Below are positions 47,090-57,300 of a stretch of 64,000 bases of DNA, piece after piece (the first letter of the stretch is position 1; the number at the start of each line of letters is the position of its first letter). The stretch is taken from NCBI GenBank assembly GCA_030248065.1, contig JASAMV010002339.1, forward strand, positions 62,001-126,000. Direction: 5' to 3'. A program made the translations under genes and the position numbers. The notes under the pieces are model-generated. The model was given only the letters and a program-made list of their open reading frames with translations, did not search any database and was not told where the DNA came from. Source of the stretch: Rhynchonema sp. JSB1_4 (lineage: Eukaryota > Nematoda > Chromadorea > Monhysterida > Xyalidae).

Positions 47090-48972
47090 TTGCTAAATAC
47101 AACAGTCACACAATGCTCTCGCATCCCTTCTGTGGATAAAATCCGCCCAATTTCCCTTACTTCAGCGGTTTGCAAACTTTTGAAAACATTTCTGAAAACT
47201 CACATCATGGCCCACTTGGAAAAGTAAAATTTACTGTCCATTTGCCAATTTGGGTTCATTCCCGGCCGTTCGGTGGAAGTCCAACTTGTGCTGACTAGGA
47301 CTGGTCAGCTGCGTTAGAGAGAGGAAATCCTGTCCATGTCATTGTCATTTACACTGACGTTCGTAACGCATTTGACACGGTCCGTCACTCTGCGCTGCTG
47401 AATAAACTGCGATTCTACGGATTCCCTGATTATCTGCTAAAATGGGTTTTGGCCTGCCTTTCTGGTCGGACCCAAAGAGTTCGGGTTGGGAACGCCGTTT
47501 CTGGCTGGGCTGGACCTTCGTTACTTCGGGGGTTCCCCAGGGCAGTGTTATTGGCCCGATACTCTTTCTTTTATATATTACTGTTGTCGGCGACGGCGTG
47601 GTGAGTCCTGGCACCCACCTGTACCTCTCTACGCCGATAACATAAAAATACCATCAGGAAATTCGTAGTCTCGCCCTCGCGGATCACCAGATTCTGGAGT
47701 CTGACATAGAGGCTGAGCAAAAGTGGATGGAAGCAAACGGCTTAATTGTGGCCGGTGTAGTTCCTGGGGGAGAGGGGGGTCCCCCGCCCAAGGTACACTA
47801 ACCGCCGCGACCAAGGTACATTAGTACACTAACTGCCGCGCCAGGTACACTAATCGCCTCAATTTTTGCCCAAAATAGGCCTTTTTAGACCTAAAATGGG
47901 CATTTTTAGGCCTAAAATGGGTGATTTTTGGTCAATGATGTCAAAAGTCGCCAAAATACCCTTTTTATGGAGAATTTTTTCCAAAAAGGGGCAAAAATCG
48001 GTCAAATTTTCTTCCTCAAAAAGTGACTTTTCCTGAATTTGGGTCTTCCCCCCCCCTTCCCCCCAGGGAGGTACACTAACCGCCGCACGGAAAAAAGGGG
48101 TAGGTACACTAACCGCCGCGCCGGACCAGGAACTACACTGATTTGGGTTGTCCCGAATCTTCGGATTCTTTGCAGTTCTTGCGTTCAGATAAAATTATGA
48201 ATCTTGATCTTGAATTTTGTGTCGGCCTGTTTTCTTGTCGTCTCTCTGTTTCGTTCTCTGTCTGGACTCTGTCTCTCGTCTGATTTGAATTTATTATTGC
48301 TTGTGGTCTGCAGCTGAGCAACCTTATGTTTATATTTACCATTCAGGCAAGCACGCATGCAACTCGGTGTCGTGTTGCAGTCGTGTCGGGAAGATTGATC
48401 ATAAATAAAACGGATAAAGCTGATAAACCTGATAAACCCGACTCAGCTGCGTTGGGGGGAAGACTGCTACGAACCTCACATTTATGGATTTATAAGTGGA
48501 ATTCTCCATGTCCATTTGGTCCCCTCAAAATGTCACTTTAGCTAAAAACGTTGAAAAAATTCAACGTCGGTTCACCTACTATTTACCTGGCATGCAGACA
48601 CTGTCTTATCAACAGCGTTTGCATGCCCTAAATTTAGACCCCCTAATTTATCGCCGGACCGTGAACGATCTTGTGCTTGTGTACAAGGTCATTCACGATC
48701 ACATACCTGGGGTAACCAAGGAATCCTTCTTTCCATCTCGTGACACCGGCCGCCCAACCCGAGGGCACTCCCACAGTTTGTGTCGAGTCCATGGCGCGGG
48801 TGCAGACTTGTCCGGATACTGGGCCTATCGTGTCGTGGACCTCTGGAACAGGCTCCCAGAGGACGTCGTCTCTGCTGCCTCAATTGCGGCCTTTAAAACT
48901 AAACTAAACTCACGTGGTCGAGACGTAGTTTCTTGCCACATTTCATCAAAATTCTCAGCTGTCGTTGACTGA
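47090..48972 (+). mobile_element. decayed non-LTR retrotransposon (LINE), split by D3
   Basis: Reverse transcriptase blocks appear in changing frames: RPISLTSAVCKLLKTFLK, FDTVRHSALLNKLRFYGFPD, VTSGVPQGSVIGPILFLLYI and LYADN, where the catalytic pair is normally DD. Then comes WMEANGLIV, after which D3 interrupts. At 48496-48972 an open frame encodes the C-terminal LINE block (KIQRRFTYYLPGMQ, LSYQQRLHALNLDPLIYRR, FWNRLPEDVV-type). Frameshifts and the YADN change mean it is dead. The block order fits a Jockey/CR1-type element. One diverged unit of the 69-bp repeat sits at 48388-48466. Confidence 0.8.
47753..48140. mobile_element. MITE family D, variant copy D3 with a different motif array
   Basis: A 388-bp element with termini CGGTGTAGTTCCTGG and CCAGGAACTACACTG and the family D core (CCTAAAATGGGCATTTTTAG, then TCGCCAAAATACCC). 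The D1/D2 motif is replaced at all five positions by GGTACACTAACCGCCGCG or close variants. The 8-bp flanks ATTGTGGC and ATTTGGGT match only partly. Confidence 0.82.
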
Positions 48973-49389
48973 TCCCCTCAGTCACTGGGTTGCTGCTTTC
49001 AGGTCATCATCAATTTTGTTGACATCTGTTATGATCTCGTGTTCGCCATCAATCGCCGATTTATCGCCTGCCGTTGCTGTGTTGTTTGTTGTTTTTGAAT
49101 CTCTCCGGTACGTTTTGTCGTTTGATCATTCATGATTATAATTTTGTGTGCTATTTACTGATATTGTCTCTTTTTAGGTGTTTGCCGGATCTCCTGGAGG
49201 TCTTTGCGTGAGCTTACAGATAAAATTTGAATTTGAAGTGGCCAGACTGAAGTCAAAAAATGCTTCGCGCGCATTGTTGTAGTCTGCCTCGCACCCGATG
49301 TTATCCTCTGTTTATACCTGACTAATGGTACTCAAAAACAAGAAAACACTGAAAAATGGCCTTCAAAAATTTGCTACTAAAAATTGCCA

Positions 49390-49558
49390 CTTTAGTATAC
49401 GCTTGCACAACAAACTGTTAAAGTTGATCTTTCGCTTAGAAACGCGCGTCTGCTGCTTACTCAGCGTGCAATGTTTCAAGCTTACGCCGAGCTTACACTG
49501 AACTTTCTCACACTGAGCTTTCCACCGACCTTTACACCGTTTCGAAAATATCACCCAT
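49390..49558. repeat. family J MITE, partial copy J2
   Basis: The right end TTTACACCGTTTCGAAAATA then TCACCCA matches J1. The inner part matches J3 in reverse. The left terminus is not found. Confidence 0.5.
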
Positions 49559-49746
49559 TGTCCATGTTATGACCAAAATGAAGAGAGGTAAAGTGATGAA
49601 AACAACGAGTCTATTGAGAAAAATTACCAATTCACTTCATTTTCCACAGATCAACATTTTCCACCGTTTCAATTTACAATAATTTGTTGAAAAACTTCTC
49701 TCTGAACCGCTCATCATCGTGTATCACCACCACCCAATGAGATATG

Positions 49747-50005
49747 ATGGTGTTCCTATCAAATACACGTCGAACACCAATTTTGTGTACAAAACATAGG
49801 GAGATGTGGTGTTCCTATCAAATACACGTCGAACACCAATTTTGTGTACAAAACATAGGGAGATATGGTGTTCCTATCAAATACACGTCGAACACCAATT
49901 TTGTGTACAAAACATAGGGAGATATGGTGTTCCTATCAAATACACGTCGAACACCATTTTTGTGTGCAAAAGCATAGGGAGTATGGTGTTCCTATCAAAT
50001 AGCCT
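49747..50005. repeat. 59-bp minisatellite, about 4.4 copies
   Basis: GGTGTTCCTATCAAATAC recurs at 49749, 49808, 49867, 49926 and 49985, a strict 59-bp step with few differences. Each full unit contains GGTGTTC and its inverse GAACACC 16 bases apart, so every repeat can form a small hairpin. It is not a CRISPR array: there are no unique spacers. Confidence 0.93.
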
Positions 50006-51198
50006 GTTGGTAGCCTGGCCGTTTGGTTCTTGGCTGACCACGTGATGATGAAGGTTAAGTTGATCCAGCACAGAATTTTCAGATTTACTAACAACGATAC
50101 GAATACGATGTAAAGGCAAAATTAATGCATTGAATTTCAGCCGTCTTCCCTTCGTTATGTTTCATTTTTTATGGTTAGCAGGATAAAATAGCTTTATTTC
50201 AATGCGCTCACACATCATCGTGTGGGGGCTGCTGAAATAATATAATCCGCTCAACTGTCATGGATAAATTGAGCACCAGAACCCGAAGACATTTCTTAAT
50301 TTTGTTCTTTTTACATAATGTCTAAGGAGAACTAAACTTTAAAGATCTCGTCGAGGTCACCATTCCATGATCCAGGCCGACATCGATGGTCAACAACAGT
50401 TGCACCTCGGTCACCAAAGTTAAAGCTGGCGGCAAGGACGATTGCTATCGTGCCGCTTGCTAGTTGCTTGCTTTCACCTGAATATTTTATTCTGGTTAGT
50501 TGACTTCGCTATTTGACTTCATAGGCTAGATAAAACGCTGCATTGCAACCCCTCACATGCTTGCATGCACCAGCTATAGAAAGAATCTTTTCAGAAATCT
50601 CAAAAGATGGTTCGTTGTTCGTTTTACTGCCAAGAAGATGGCAAAGCCTGCACGTCACGGTGAATTTATTGAAGTTTTGATGCCTGTGCGATTTCGTCTG
50701 TTTCCATAAACGGACAAACCATCTGACACAATGCATTTTTTTATCCAACCTTCCACCCATCCAATGCTTAGATCTCCTATTCTGTGCTCAAGTTGTTTCT
50801 GCAATATAATCAAGTAGTCAAACACTTTTTCTTTGCCCGGGTGCTTTTAACGGTTTGATCATGAAAATATTATTTCAATCAAATAAAGCTGCGGTGGCTG
50901 AATATATGCCGCTTGTTGCCTGCTTCGACTTCGAATGGGAGTTTCCCTGCGTCTGTAGAATGCGTGAGGCACCGAAATTAAAAACTTGCTATACCATGCA
51001 ATGAAGAGTCAGGCTTGTCAGATTTGTTTTGTAACACCAGACCACAAGACATTGTGTATTATGTATATTGCTGGCCAAATGCGACAAAAGGAGAAAATGA
51101 TCACATTTGAAGGCAATCTGGTGCTTGAAAATTTTCAGGAGTAGCATTATCCTCATGAAACCTTTTTAACATAATTTAAAATGACAACATCCCGATAA
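50006..51198. other. gene-free stretch
   Basis: No protein family, tRNA or complete transposon recognised. Open frames are below 85 codons and lack motifs. Confidence 0.5.
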
Positions 51199-51836
51199 TC
51201 ACGATTCCTTGATTTCCACGTGATCCTCACGTGGATGTGTCATGATGTAGCTGATATGGACGTCTTTTTTCTGGCCCGGTACCAATTCCACGTCGTATTC
51301 CAACACGTTATCCGTGTTGAGACGGTACGGCGCTTTGTCGCCGCCTTTGCTCATGTCAGGTTTGGTGATCGTAATCTGTGCATGTTCAGTAATCAGGTTA
51401 AGTTTCAGCAACTGGTATTGTAAATTTCCAAATTCGCTGCCGCACAGTCAAGTACGCTCCATAGTTAATGTCAAGTTCTAAACCTGAAAGTCAACTTTTG
51501 AAACATTCGGGGAACAGCCACACGTGCAGCTTGCCAGCCGGCCAGGCGCAATGTTTCAGATCAGCCGGCCAGGCGCAATGTTTCAGATCTGCGCGCGTGG
51601 TTAGCGTTCGGGTTTAGAACGTGACATTAACTATGGGGCCTGCTGTGCGGCATCGAATTTGGAAATTTACTATATAACAATAGTGCTTTATTAAATTTCG
51701 ATGCAAGTAACCTTGAGTTTGTCCTCCGAGCTCAACGGTATCTCCTGCAGCACACGCAGCTTGACCGCATCCGCATGCGTGTTGGTCACGTTGAATACGT
51801 GCTCGATTGTCGTCGTGGTCGTTTTAGATAGAAGAC
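51199..51836 (-). CDS. DUF4139 (F37C4.5/MuiA-like) protein, 3' part
   Basis: Two exons: 51712-51836 and 51199-51411. The first encodes LLSKTTTTIEHVFNVTNTHA and VLQEIPLSSEDKLK; the second encodes LNLITEHAQITITKPDMS, then NVLEYDVELVPGQKKDVHIS and YIMTHPREDHVEIKES before the stop. This pattern (protein-protein linkage strands, then a P-G-x-K-K turn and an acidic end) is typical of the C-terminus of DUF4139 proteins such as C. elegans F37C4.5; their biochemical role is unknown. The 300-bp intron is almost entirely family K copy K2. No upstream exon is recognised before the large inverted repeat and the gypsy element, so the 5' part is beyond them or lost. Confidence 0.75.
51417..51674. mobile_element. 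inverted-repeat MITE family K, copy K2, making up an intron
   Basis: A 258-bp copy from ATTGTAAATTTCCAAATTCG to CGAATTTGGAAATTTACTATA-type sequence, with CTGCCGCACAG and CTGTGCGGCA inside. It fills positions 51417-51674 of the intron 51412-51711, and the host 3' splice site lies about 5 bp from the element end. Confidence 0.8.
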
Positions 51837-52474
51837 CTGGTTTTGACACTGGATGGTTATCAAAACTTTTACTTTAAAGGGTCTCCGTCATATATACGCG
51901 ACCGAAACCAATCTCAATGAAACTTGGCACCGTAAGTGGGCTTGGTCCAAAACACTCACGGCCAAGAAAATTTTTTCCCATATCAGCTCCCTGTCTCAGC
52001 CAGGAGGGCTAAAGGTAAAAATTTTGACCCTACCTCAGCACCTTGAAATTAAAATATCGATCTGTTTCGCATATTCTTTGTGTACAGTTTGTTCACAAAT
52101 CTTTCATAAACGCCTTGGGTCTAATTTAAAACCACATTCACTTTCTTGGCACTACCGCAGCTCGCGCTATTTTGCCAAAACCACGTAAATTTTCGAAAAA
52201 AAATTTTCCGTTGTATTTTCCGGTCACATAGAAAGCACACAGAGCTTTTATATAAAGTAGGCAAGAAAGCCCGTATATCATGCTATTCAGGCGATCAATG
52301 ACTAATTTTCCACCGCTGATAAGTTTCGACAAAAGCTCGTTCAACTGTGGTCAACCTCAACTTTTTTGCCTTTTTCTGGGGATCCCAAGCATACTTCTAT
52401 CTCATATTTTCCTATTTAAATAACAATGTACCGAGGTGATATATGGCACGCTAGATAGTAAAAATATAATTGTT

Positions 52475-53558
52475 GTTAAAGTGACTCTACAATTGATCGT
52501 TGACCGCGTTTGTTTGCACTCATTTTTTCAGAAAATGAAAACTAGGTATCAGAAACCCAGATTTAGGAAATAGATCTTCAAGTCGTTGCTTTGTGATGTT
52601 TTACGGAGCTCACACATTTTTACAGGAGGAGAAAAAATGAAAAAAGTTTGAGGCAGGCCTGTGCGAAACACAAGGTAATCCAATAGAAGATATTTTCAGC
52701 GTTTTATACTCAGACGTTTTTCTGTTAAACGAGATATAAAGCATTGTGCGAAGCGCCATGTGTGATGAATAATAAACGAAACACTCCAAAAAATCAAGCC
52801 TTTTTAAAGCACCCTTTTACTCTAGCATAATTTTAAGCATCTGTGGTGAATGAAATAAGTTGTCAATTAGAAATAAAAATCGTCTAATTATCTAGTATTC
52901 AGGATGTGCTTTTCGTTTTTCAAAACCCTACACAGCTCACACAATGTTTACCACAACATGCGCAAGGCAGCCATTCAGACCACGCACAGCGCACACACAA
53001 CAACAACACACAGCCGGCTGGGGATAATGTTTCAGCTTTGTGTGTGTGCGCTGTGGGAATGGGTGCCTTGCGCATGTTGTGGTAAACATTGTGTGAGCTG
53101 TGTAGGGTTTTGAAAAACGAAAAGCACATCCTAAATACTAGATAATTAGACGATTTTTATTTCTAATTGACAACTTATTTCATTCATCACAGATGCTTAA
53201 AATTATGCTGGAGTAAAAGGGTGCTTTAAAAAGGCTTGATTTTTTGGAGTGTTTCGTTTATTATTTATCACACATGGCGTTTCGCACAATGCTTTATATC
53301 TCGTTTAACAGAAAAACGTCTGAGTATAAAACGCTGAAAATATCTTCTATTGGATTACCTTGTGTTTCGCACAGGCCTGCCTCAAACTTTTTTCATTTTT
53401 TCTCCTCCTGTAAAAATGTGTGGGCTCCGTAAAACATCACAAAGCAACGACTTGAAAATCTATTTCCTAAATCTGGGTTTCTGATACCTAGTCTTCATTT
53501 TCTGAAAAAATGACTGCAAACAAACGCGGTCAACGATCAATTGCAGAGTCACTTTAAC
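52475..53558. repeat. 1.08-kb near-perfect inverted repeat
   Basis: The left arm starts GTTAAAGTGACTCTACAATT and the right arm ends with its reverse complement (AATTGCAGAGTCACTTTAAC). The arms run about 500 bp each with few mismatches to a centre near 53015, where about 50-100 bp of CA/GT-rich loop remain (a CAACAACAACACACAGCCGG stretch). Outside the arms similarity stops abruptly. No TSD is evident. It could be a foldback transposon or MITE, or a recent inverted duplication. Confidence 0.9.
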
Positions 53559-54176
53559 TATGTGCTAATCTATGTTGGTTCATCTGCATACTTGGAGGTA
53601 CGAGCAAGAAATGATTTTTACACAAAATTCATAATTTTAGCAAATTTTCGCTTCTGTCATATTTATAGCCTACCCACAGTTGTGATGGAAGTGTGGTATT
53701 TACTGTTCGATGAAGCCCTAACGTTATTGTTGTTTATCGATCAAAATCCAAAATTCTAGCTCTATCGTATCTTTAGAAAAATCGTGATCATTGAGGTCCA
53801 TGCGTTGGACTTGGAACTACAAACGGGCCTGTAACCGGACCAGCGTCAACGGTGCCTTCATTTGAACAACTTCTGCCCAAGATACTGTAGAGTCTTGCCC
53901 CCCCGGGGTCCTACTTTACTGTACTTTGGACGATGGAGGGGTCGCGACTCGTCCCCAACCGAAAGCAGGCTGCTCGGAAGTCGTCACGATCGCTCGTGCC
54001 GAAAACCGTGTCGCCCCAGAATCGGTGGTACAGCTGGAGAAGCGACTTGACTATTTCTGGACGGAATGAATTACGATAATGTTTGATTTACCTATTTCTT
54101 ATGCAATGAACTATTGCGCGGCTTGGGTTTGGTGTTAAAGAATAAAAGTGGAAATGGAATGAATGATATTTATGGT

Positions 54177-54182
54177 TTTATT
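54177..54182 (-). promoter_or_regulatory. polyadenylation signal in the LTR
   Basis: AATAAA on the minus strand, downstream of the TATA-like box within the LTR. Its position fits the R region. Confidence 0.5.
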
Positions 54183-54400
54183 AGAAAATAGGCTTATTTA
54201 GAAAAGCACAGAGCGGGCGCGAGAGAATGAGAGAAAAGCAAAGACTATAGGCGTGATCGCACCTAAGCGAGCACCATTTCCCGTGTTCTACGTCGTGGCT
54301 GATGGGTTTTGACAAAAAGTCAGCCAACCGACGTAAAAGTCGAACACGTGCAATTTGGGATATGAGTAATGAGAACTGAGGAAATAGTGCTCGGCCGTCC

Positions 54401-54408
54401 TTTAAATA
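54401..54408 (-). promoter_or_regulatory. TATA-like box in the LTR
   Basis: TATTTAAA on the minus strand, about 210 bp into the LTR and 220 bp before the AATAAA signal. A plausible U3 promoter. Confidence 0.45.
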
Positions 54409-54615
54409 CTCGATCGCATTTCTTTTTCTTTTCTTCGTCCATTCCGGATTAATTACTATAAGATAATTGGACGGCTCCTAACTATGATTGGTTGGAGAGA
54501 AATATTTGAATTTTAGAGAAGAGAAATAGAATGACAATGCAATTAAAGAGAATGGGTTACTGTAGACACAGGATCAAGCGCGGAAATTCAAATGGGCTAC
54601 TCCCGAATCCCCACA

Positions 54616-54628
54616 CTATCCCCCCCTA
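54616..54628 (-). other. polypurine tract
   Basis: TAGGGGGGGATAG on the minus strand, directly abutting the TG start of the 3' LTR. This is the usual primer for plus-strand DNA synthesis in LTR retrotransposons. Confidence 0.85.
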
Positions 54629-54975
54629 AATTAGCTGACGTCCCGGCAGCTCTAGGATAAATGTGATAGAAAACTAACAAAGTTTGGGACGATCTTAGTA
54701 TAAAAGAAAATAAAATGTCCTTAGCACAATATTAGTGAGCTAATCTATTACCTTAAGCGCCCAAGTAATAATAATAAAGTTATAGCACACACAAATAAAA
54801 TGATATTAACGGGTGATTTTTACTTAGAGAAAATAAAATGTTGATGTTAACCAGGTCTTCTTTCTTGAAACTTAGACATCACACATTTGTGGTGACAAAT
54901 TTATGTGAGTCTGAACTTTTACTTCGTACACCAACAGGCAACACACAGCTTCTTCTGTGAAAACTTTATGTGAGC

Positions 54976-57300
54976 CTACTGATGATACGGTGACTGGGAT
55001 GGATGAGGACCAGTTGGATGTGCAGGCGGTTGCAGATTGAGCTGCGCCGCTGCTTGTGGTTGTTGGTGCGCGTACGGGTAGTAACCAGCGGTTGCCTGAG
55101 TGGGCACCTGACTTGGTTGCTGCACCTGTTGCACGCCACCTGTCGGTTGTTGCGCACCTTGGAAGCCGCCGCCAAACTGTCTGATCAGAGCGGAATCGTG
55201 ATCAAAGTGTTCACGGGTCGGCGCACAACCATGCAGTTGGAAGAACCATTCTTTGTACCGTGCAAAGTTTTCTGCTTCCTCCTGACTCACTTGGTCATGC
55301 GGTGTCATTGTCGATTTCACTGTCATGCCTGTCGTCGCGACCATCTGTGTGGGTTGCGTCGCTGGCATGCCGGTCGCTGTCGCTGTCGGGGCTACTCCCA
55401 CACCTGCACCTGGCGGTGTCGGTGTTGTTGGGGGTACCGATGACTCAGACGTTGCGGAACCCAATGATGTCGGCTTTTGTGGACGTTGTACCACCTGCAC
55501 GGGGTGTTGGACTGGTAGTGCCAGTCTCGAACCCTGCGCTGATGTCTCGCTTTGGTCCATCATCATACCTTGTTTCTCGCGGAACACAGCCAACATGTCG
55601 AAGGAAGACTGCTGCCTCTGCACCCCGGGTGAGGTGACGGCAGGTCTATTCGGCAACGTGGTGGCAACCTCAATCGCGGACTCCTGAGCGGTGCGCGATG
55701 GGTACGCCTGTTCCTTTGCTACATTTGTATAGTAATGCAGCATTTGCGAGGGTGTCCAACCTTTCAGCGTGCATTGGTCACCAAGGTGAATCGGACAGTT
55801 CGGCATCAGTGGTACCATTGAGTTTCCATACGTCTCTACGTCGGCCTTTAGCGCCGCCAATGAGCTCATTGTGTTCTCCATGATGGAGCCCGTGCCAATG
55901 AAGCCCAGGGACGATAGACCAGCATGGTCCGTAGGGAAGTTTGCTGATCCAAAATAGGCACTCAACGCATATAAGCAACGGACCGGTGTGACGTTTCCCT
56001 GACACGCAGCTTCGTGTGCAAAACCGAGTGGATTTTCCAGCATGCGCATCGCTAGATCACGAATGACTAGCGTGGCGAACTGGCCTCCGGCAATCATATA
56101 CTGGTCCTTGTATCTTTTGAGGGCGTATTCCAGCTGCTGCTGGTCGTCCGGACGTGAACTTCGACCACGCGGGAAAGTTGTTCCTGGTGGGAACGTCCGT
56201 GGTTGTACTTCGGCGAACGTGGGTCGCATTTTAGCCTGTGCACCCACTGGATCTTGAATTGCTTGCAAGGTCACGAAGTCCGGGCCGGCATCCCATTGTT
56301 CCCGAGGGATCATAGGATTTTTCTGGATGGCCTCGACGGCTTCTTGCGACCGCCATGGCGTTTCACGCCATTCTTGCAAGCGACGTGTATGTTCAGATTT
56401 GGGAACCCTATGCGGATTCTTGTTGTGTGTAAGCCAGAACGGGAACATGTATTCGCCTTCCCCTTTCTGTCGTTTTTCAGGTGGTGGTGGTGTGGAACCC
56501 TGGTCCGAGCCTTGTCGATCACGTTTTATCCCGCTGGTGGACCTTGTATGTGACGAGGCTCCACTGGCTGGGGTTCCCGTGCTCGATCCGCTCGGTCCGG
56601 GTCTTGCATCTGATCGTTCGCCAGACGGTGTCCTGTCCAATCTACCGTAGCGGGACGGTTCTCGTCCACCACGACGATAGTAGCCGCCACGAGTAAACTC
56701 GCCACGACCTCGGACACGACTACCATGTCCACGATACCAACTGTGAGGTACTGTGAAGCCTTCTGGGAGGCCTGTCATCACTGCTGTTTCGTGTGACTTC
56801 GGCTGAGCACTCTGAGCCTGAGGTTCATCTGGTCTGTGAGACGTATCCCTCGGCTGCTGTTGCTGTTTCGCCGATTTGTCTGACGTAGTCGGTTCAGTAT
56901 TGGGAAGTTGAACCGTTTTTTGTTGTTGTTGTTGCAATCGCTTTGGGGGAGGAGGTGGCGGTGGCAAAATGACGGGAATGACGTCCCTTGCGCCAGCATC
57001 CGTGCCACTGTCACCTTCTTCCTCCTGTGACTGCTTGCCACCAACCGACTTGCCTCTTCGTCGTTCTCGTTGTCTTTGTTTCTGTGCGAATCGGCGGCGA
57101 GTCTTCGCATTGCCCCGTGTGGATTCACCACTCTGTCCGGGTTCTGGTGCTGACTCAGCTGCCGATTTCGACTTTTTCTTCGGTTTCCTCGGCCGTTTGT
57201 CACCACCATCGTCGGAATCCGAGCTGTGCCCAGATTCGGATGGGTATTTCGAACGGCCTTTGGTAACTGTTCGGCTCGCTTGGTGGACGCTGCCAAGGCA
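54976..57300 (-). CDS. gypsy accessory ORF 4: Pro/Gln-rich protein, +1 frame to ORF 3
   Basis: An open frame of about 770 codons after an in-frame stop at 57301, overlapping the end of ORF 3 by about 100 bp. No ATG is seen in its first 150 or so codons, so it is probably read by +1 frameshifting from ORF 3, by another initiation mode, or after splicing. Order: Ser/Asp/Lys-rich basic start (KRPRKPKKKSKSA), a proline run (PPPPPP) and glutamine run, an RG-rich block (GHGSRVRGRGEFTRGGYYRR) that could bind RNA, a folded-looking middle (about 57% along) with LKRYKDQYMIAGGQFATLVI, then a Pro/Thr/Gln-rich tail ending near YHQ. No transmembrane helix, signal peptide or known enzyme motif. Function unknown. 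Confidence 0.8.
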   Translation of the reverse strand, partial: CLGSVHQASRTVTKGRSKYPSESGHSSDSDDGGDKRPRKPKKKSKSAAESAPEPGQSGESTRGNAKTRRRFAQKQRQRERRRGKSVGGKQSQEEEGDSGTDAGARDVIPVILPPPPPPPKRLQQQQQKTVQLPNTEPTTSDKSAKQQQQPRDTSHRPDEPQAQSAQPKSHETAVMTGLPEGFTVPHSWYRGHGSRVRGRGEFTRGGYYRRGGREPSRYGRLDRTPSGERSDARPGPSGSSTGTPASGASSHTRSTSGIKRDRQGSDQGSTPPPPEKRQKGEGEYMFPFWLTHNKNPHRVPKSEHTRRLQEWRETPWRSQEAVEAIQKNPMIPREQWDAGPDFVTLQAIQDPVGAQAKMRPTFAEVQPRTFPPGTTFPRGRSSRPDDQQQLEYALKRYKDQYMIAGGQFATLVIRDLAMRMLENPLGFAHEAACQGNVTPVRCLYALSAYFGSANFPTDHAGLSSLGFIGTGSIMENTMSSLAALKADVETYGNSMVPLMPNCPIHLGDQCTLKGWTPSQMLHYYTNVAKEQAYPSRTAQESAIEVATTLPNRPAVTSPGVQRQQSSFDMLAVFREKQGMMMDQSETSAQGSRLALPVQHPVQVVQRPQKPTSLGSATSESSVPPTTPTPPGAGVGVAPTATATGMPATQPTQMVATTGMTVKSTMTPHDQVSQEEAENFARYKEWFFQLHGCAPTREHFDHDSALIRQFGGGFQGAQQPTGGVQQVQQPSQVPTQATAGYYPYAHQQPQAAAQLNLQPPAHPTGPHPSQSPYHQ

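Larger units (their letters stand above)
53886..54615 (-). repeat. 3' LTR of the gypsy element
   Basis: A 730-bp segment which on the minus strand begins TGTGGGGATTCGGG just after the polypurine tract and ends GCAAGACTCTACA, so TG...CA ends are present. A TATA-like TATTTAAA lies at 54408-54401 and an AATAAA polyadenylation signal at 54182-54177, in the order expected for U3 and R. The 5' partner is outside the window, so the borders rest on the TG/CA ends and the tract. Confidence 0.85.

Noticed and set aside
49747..50005. CRISPR-like array
   Set aside because: The repeats are contiguous 59-bp tandem units with no unique spacers, in a eukaryotic genome.
56778..57296. A separate 172-codon basic protein overlapping ORF 4
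   Set aside because: It lies in the third frame over low-complexity DNA shared with ORF 4 and begins without an ATG. It is best explained as a shadow frame.
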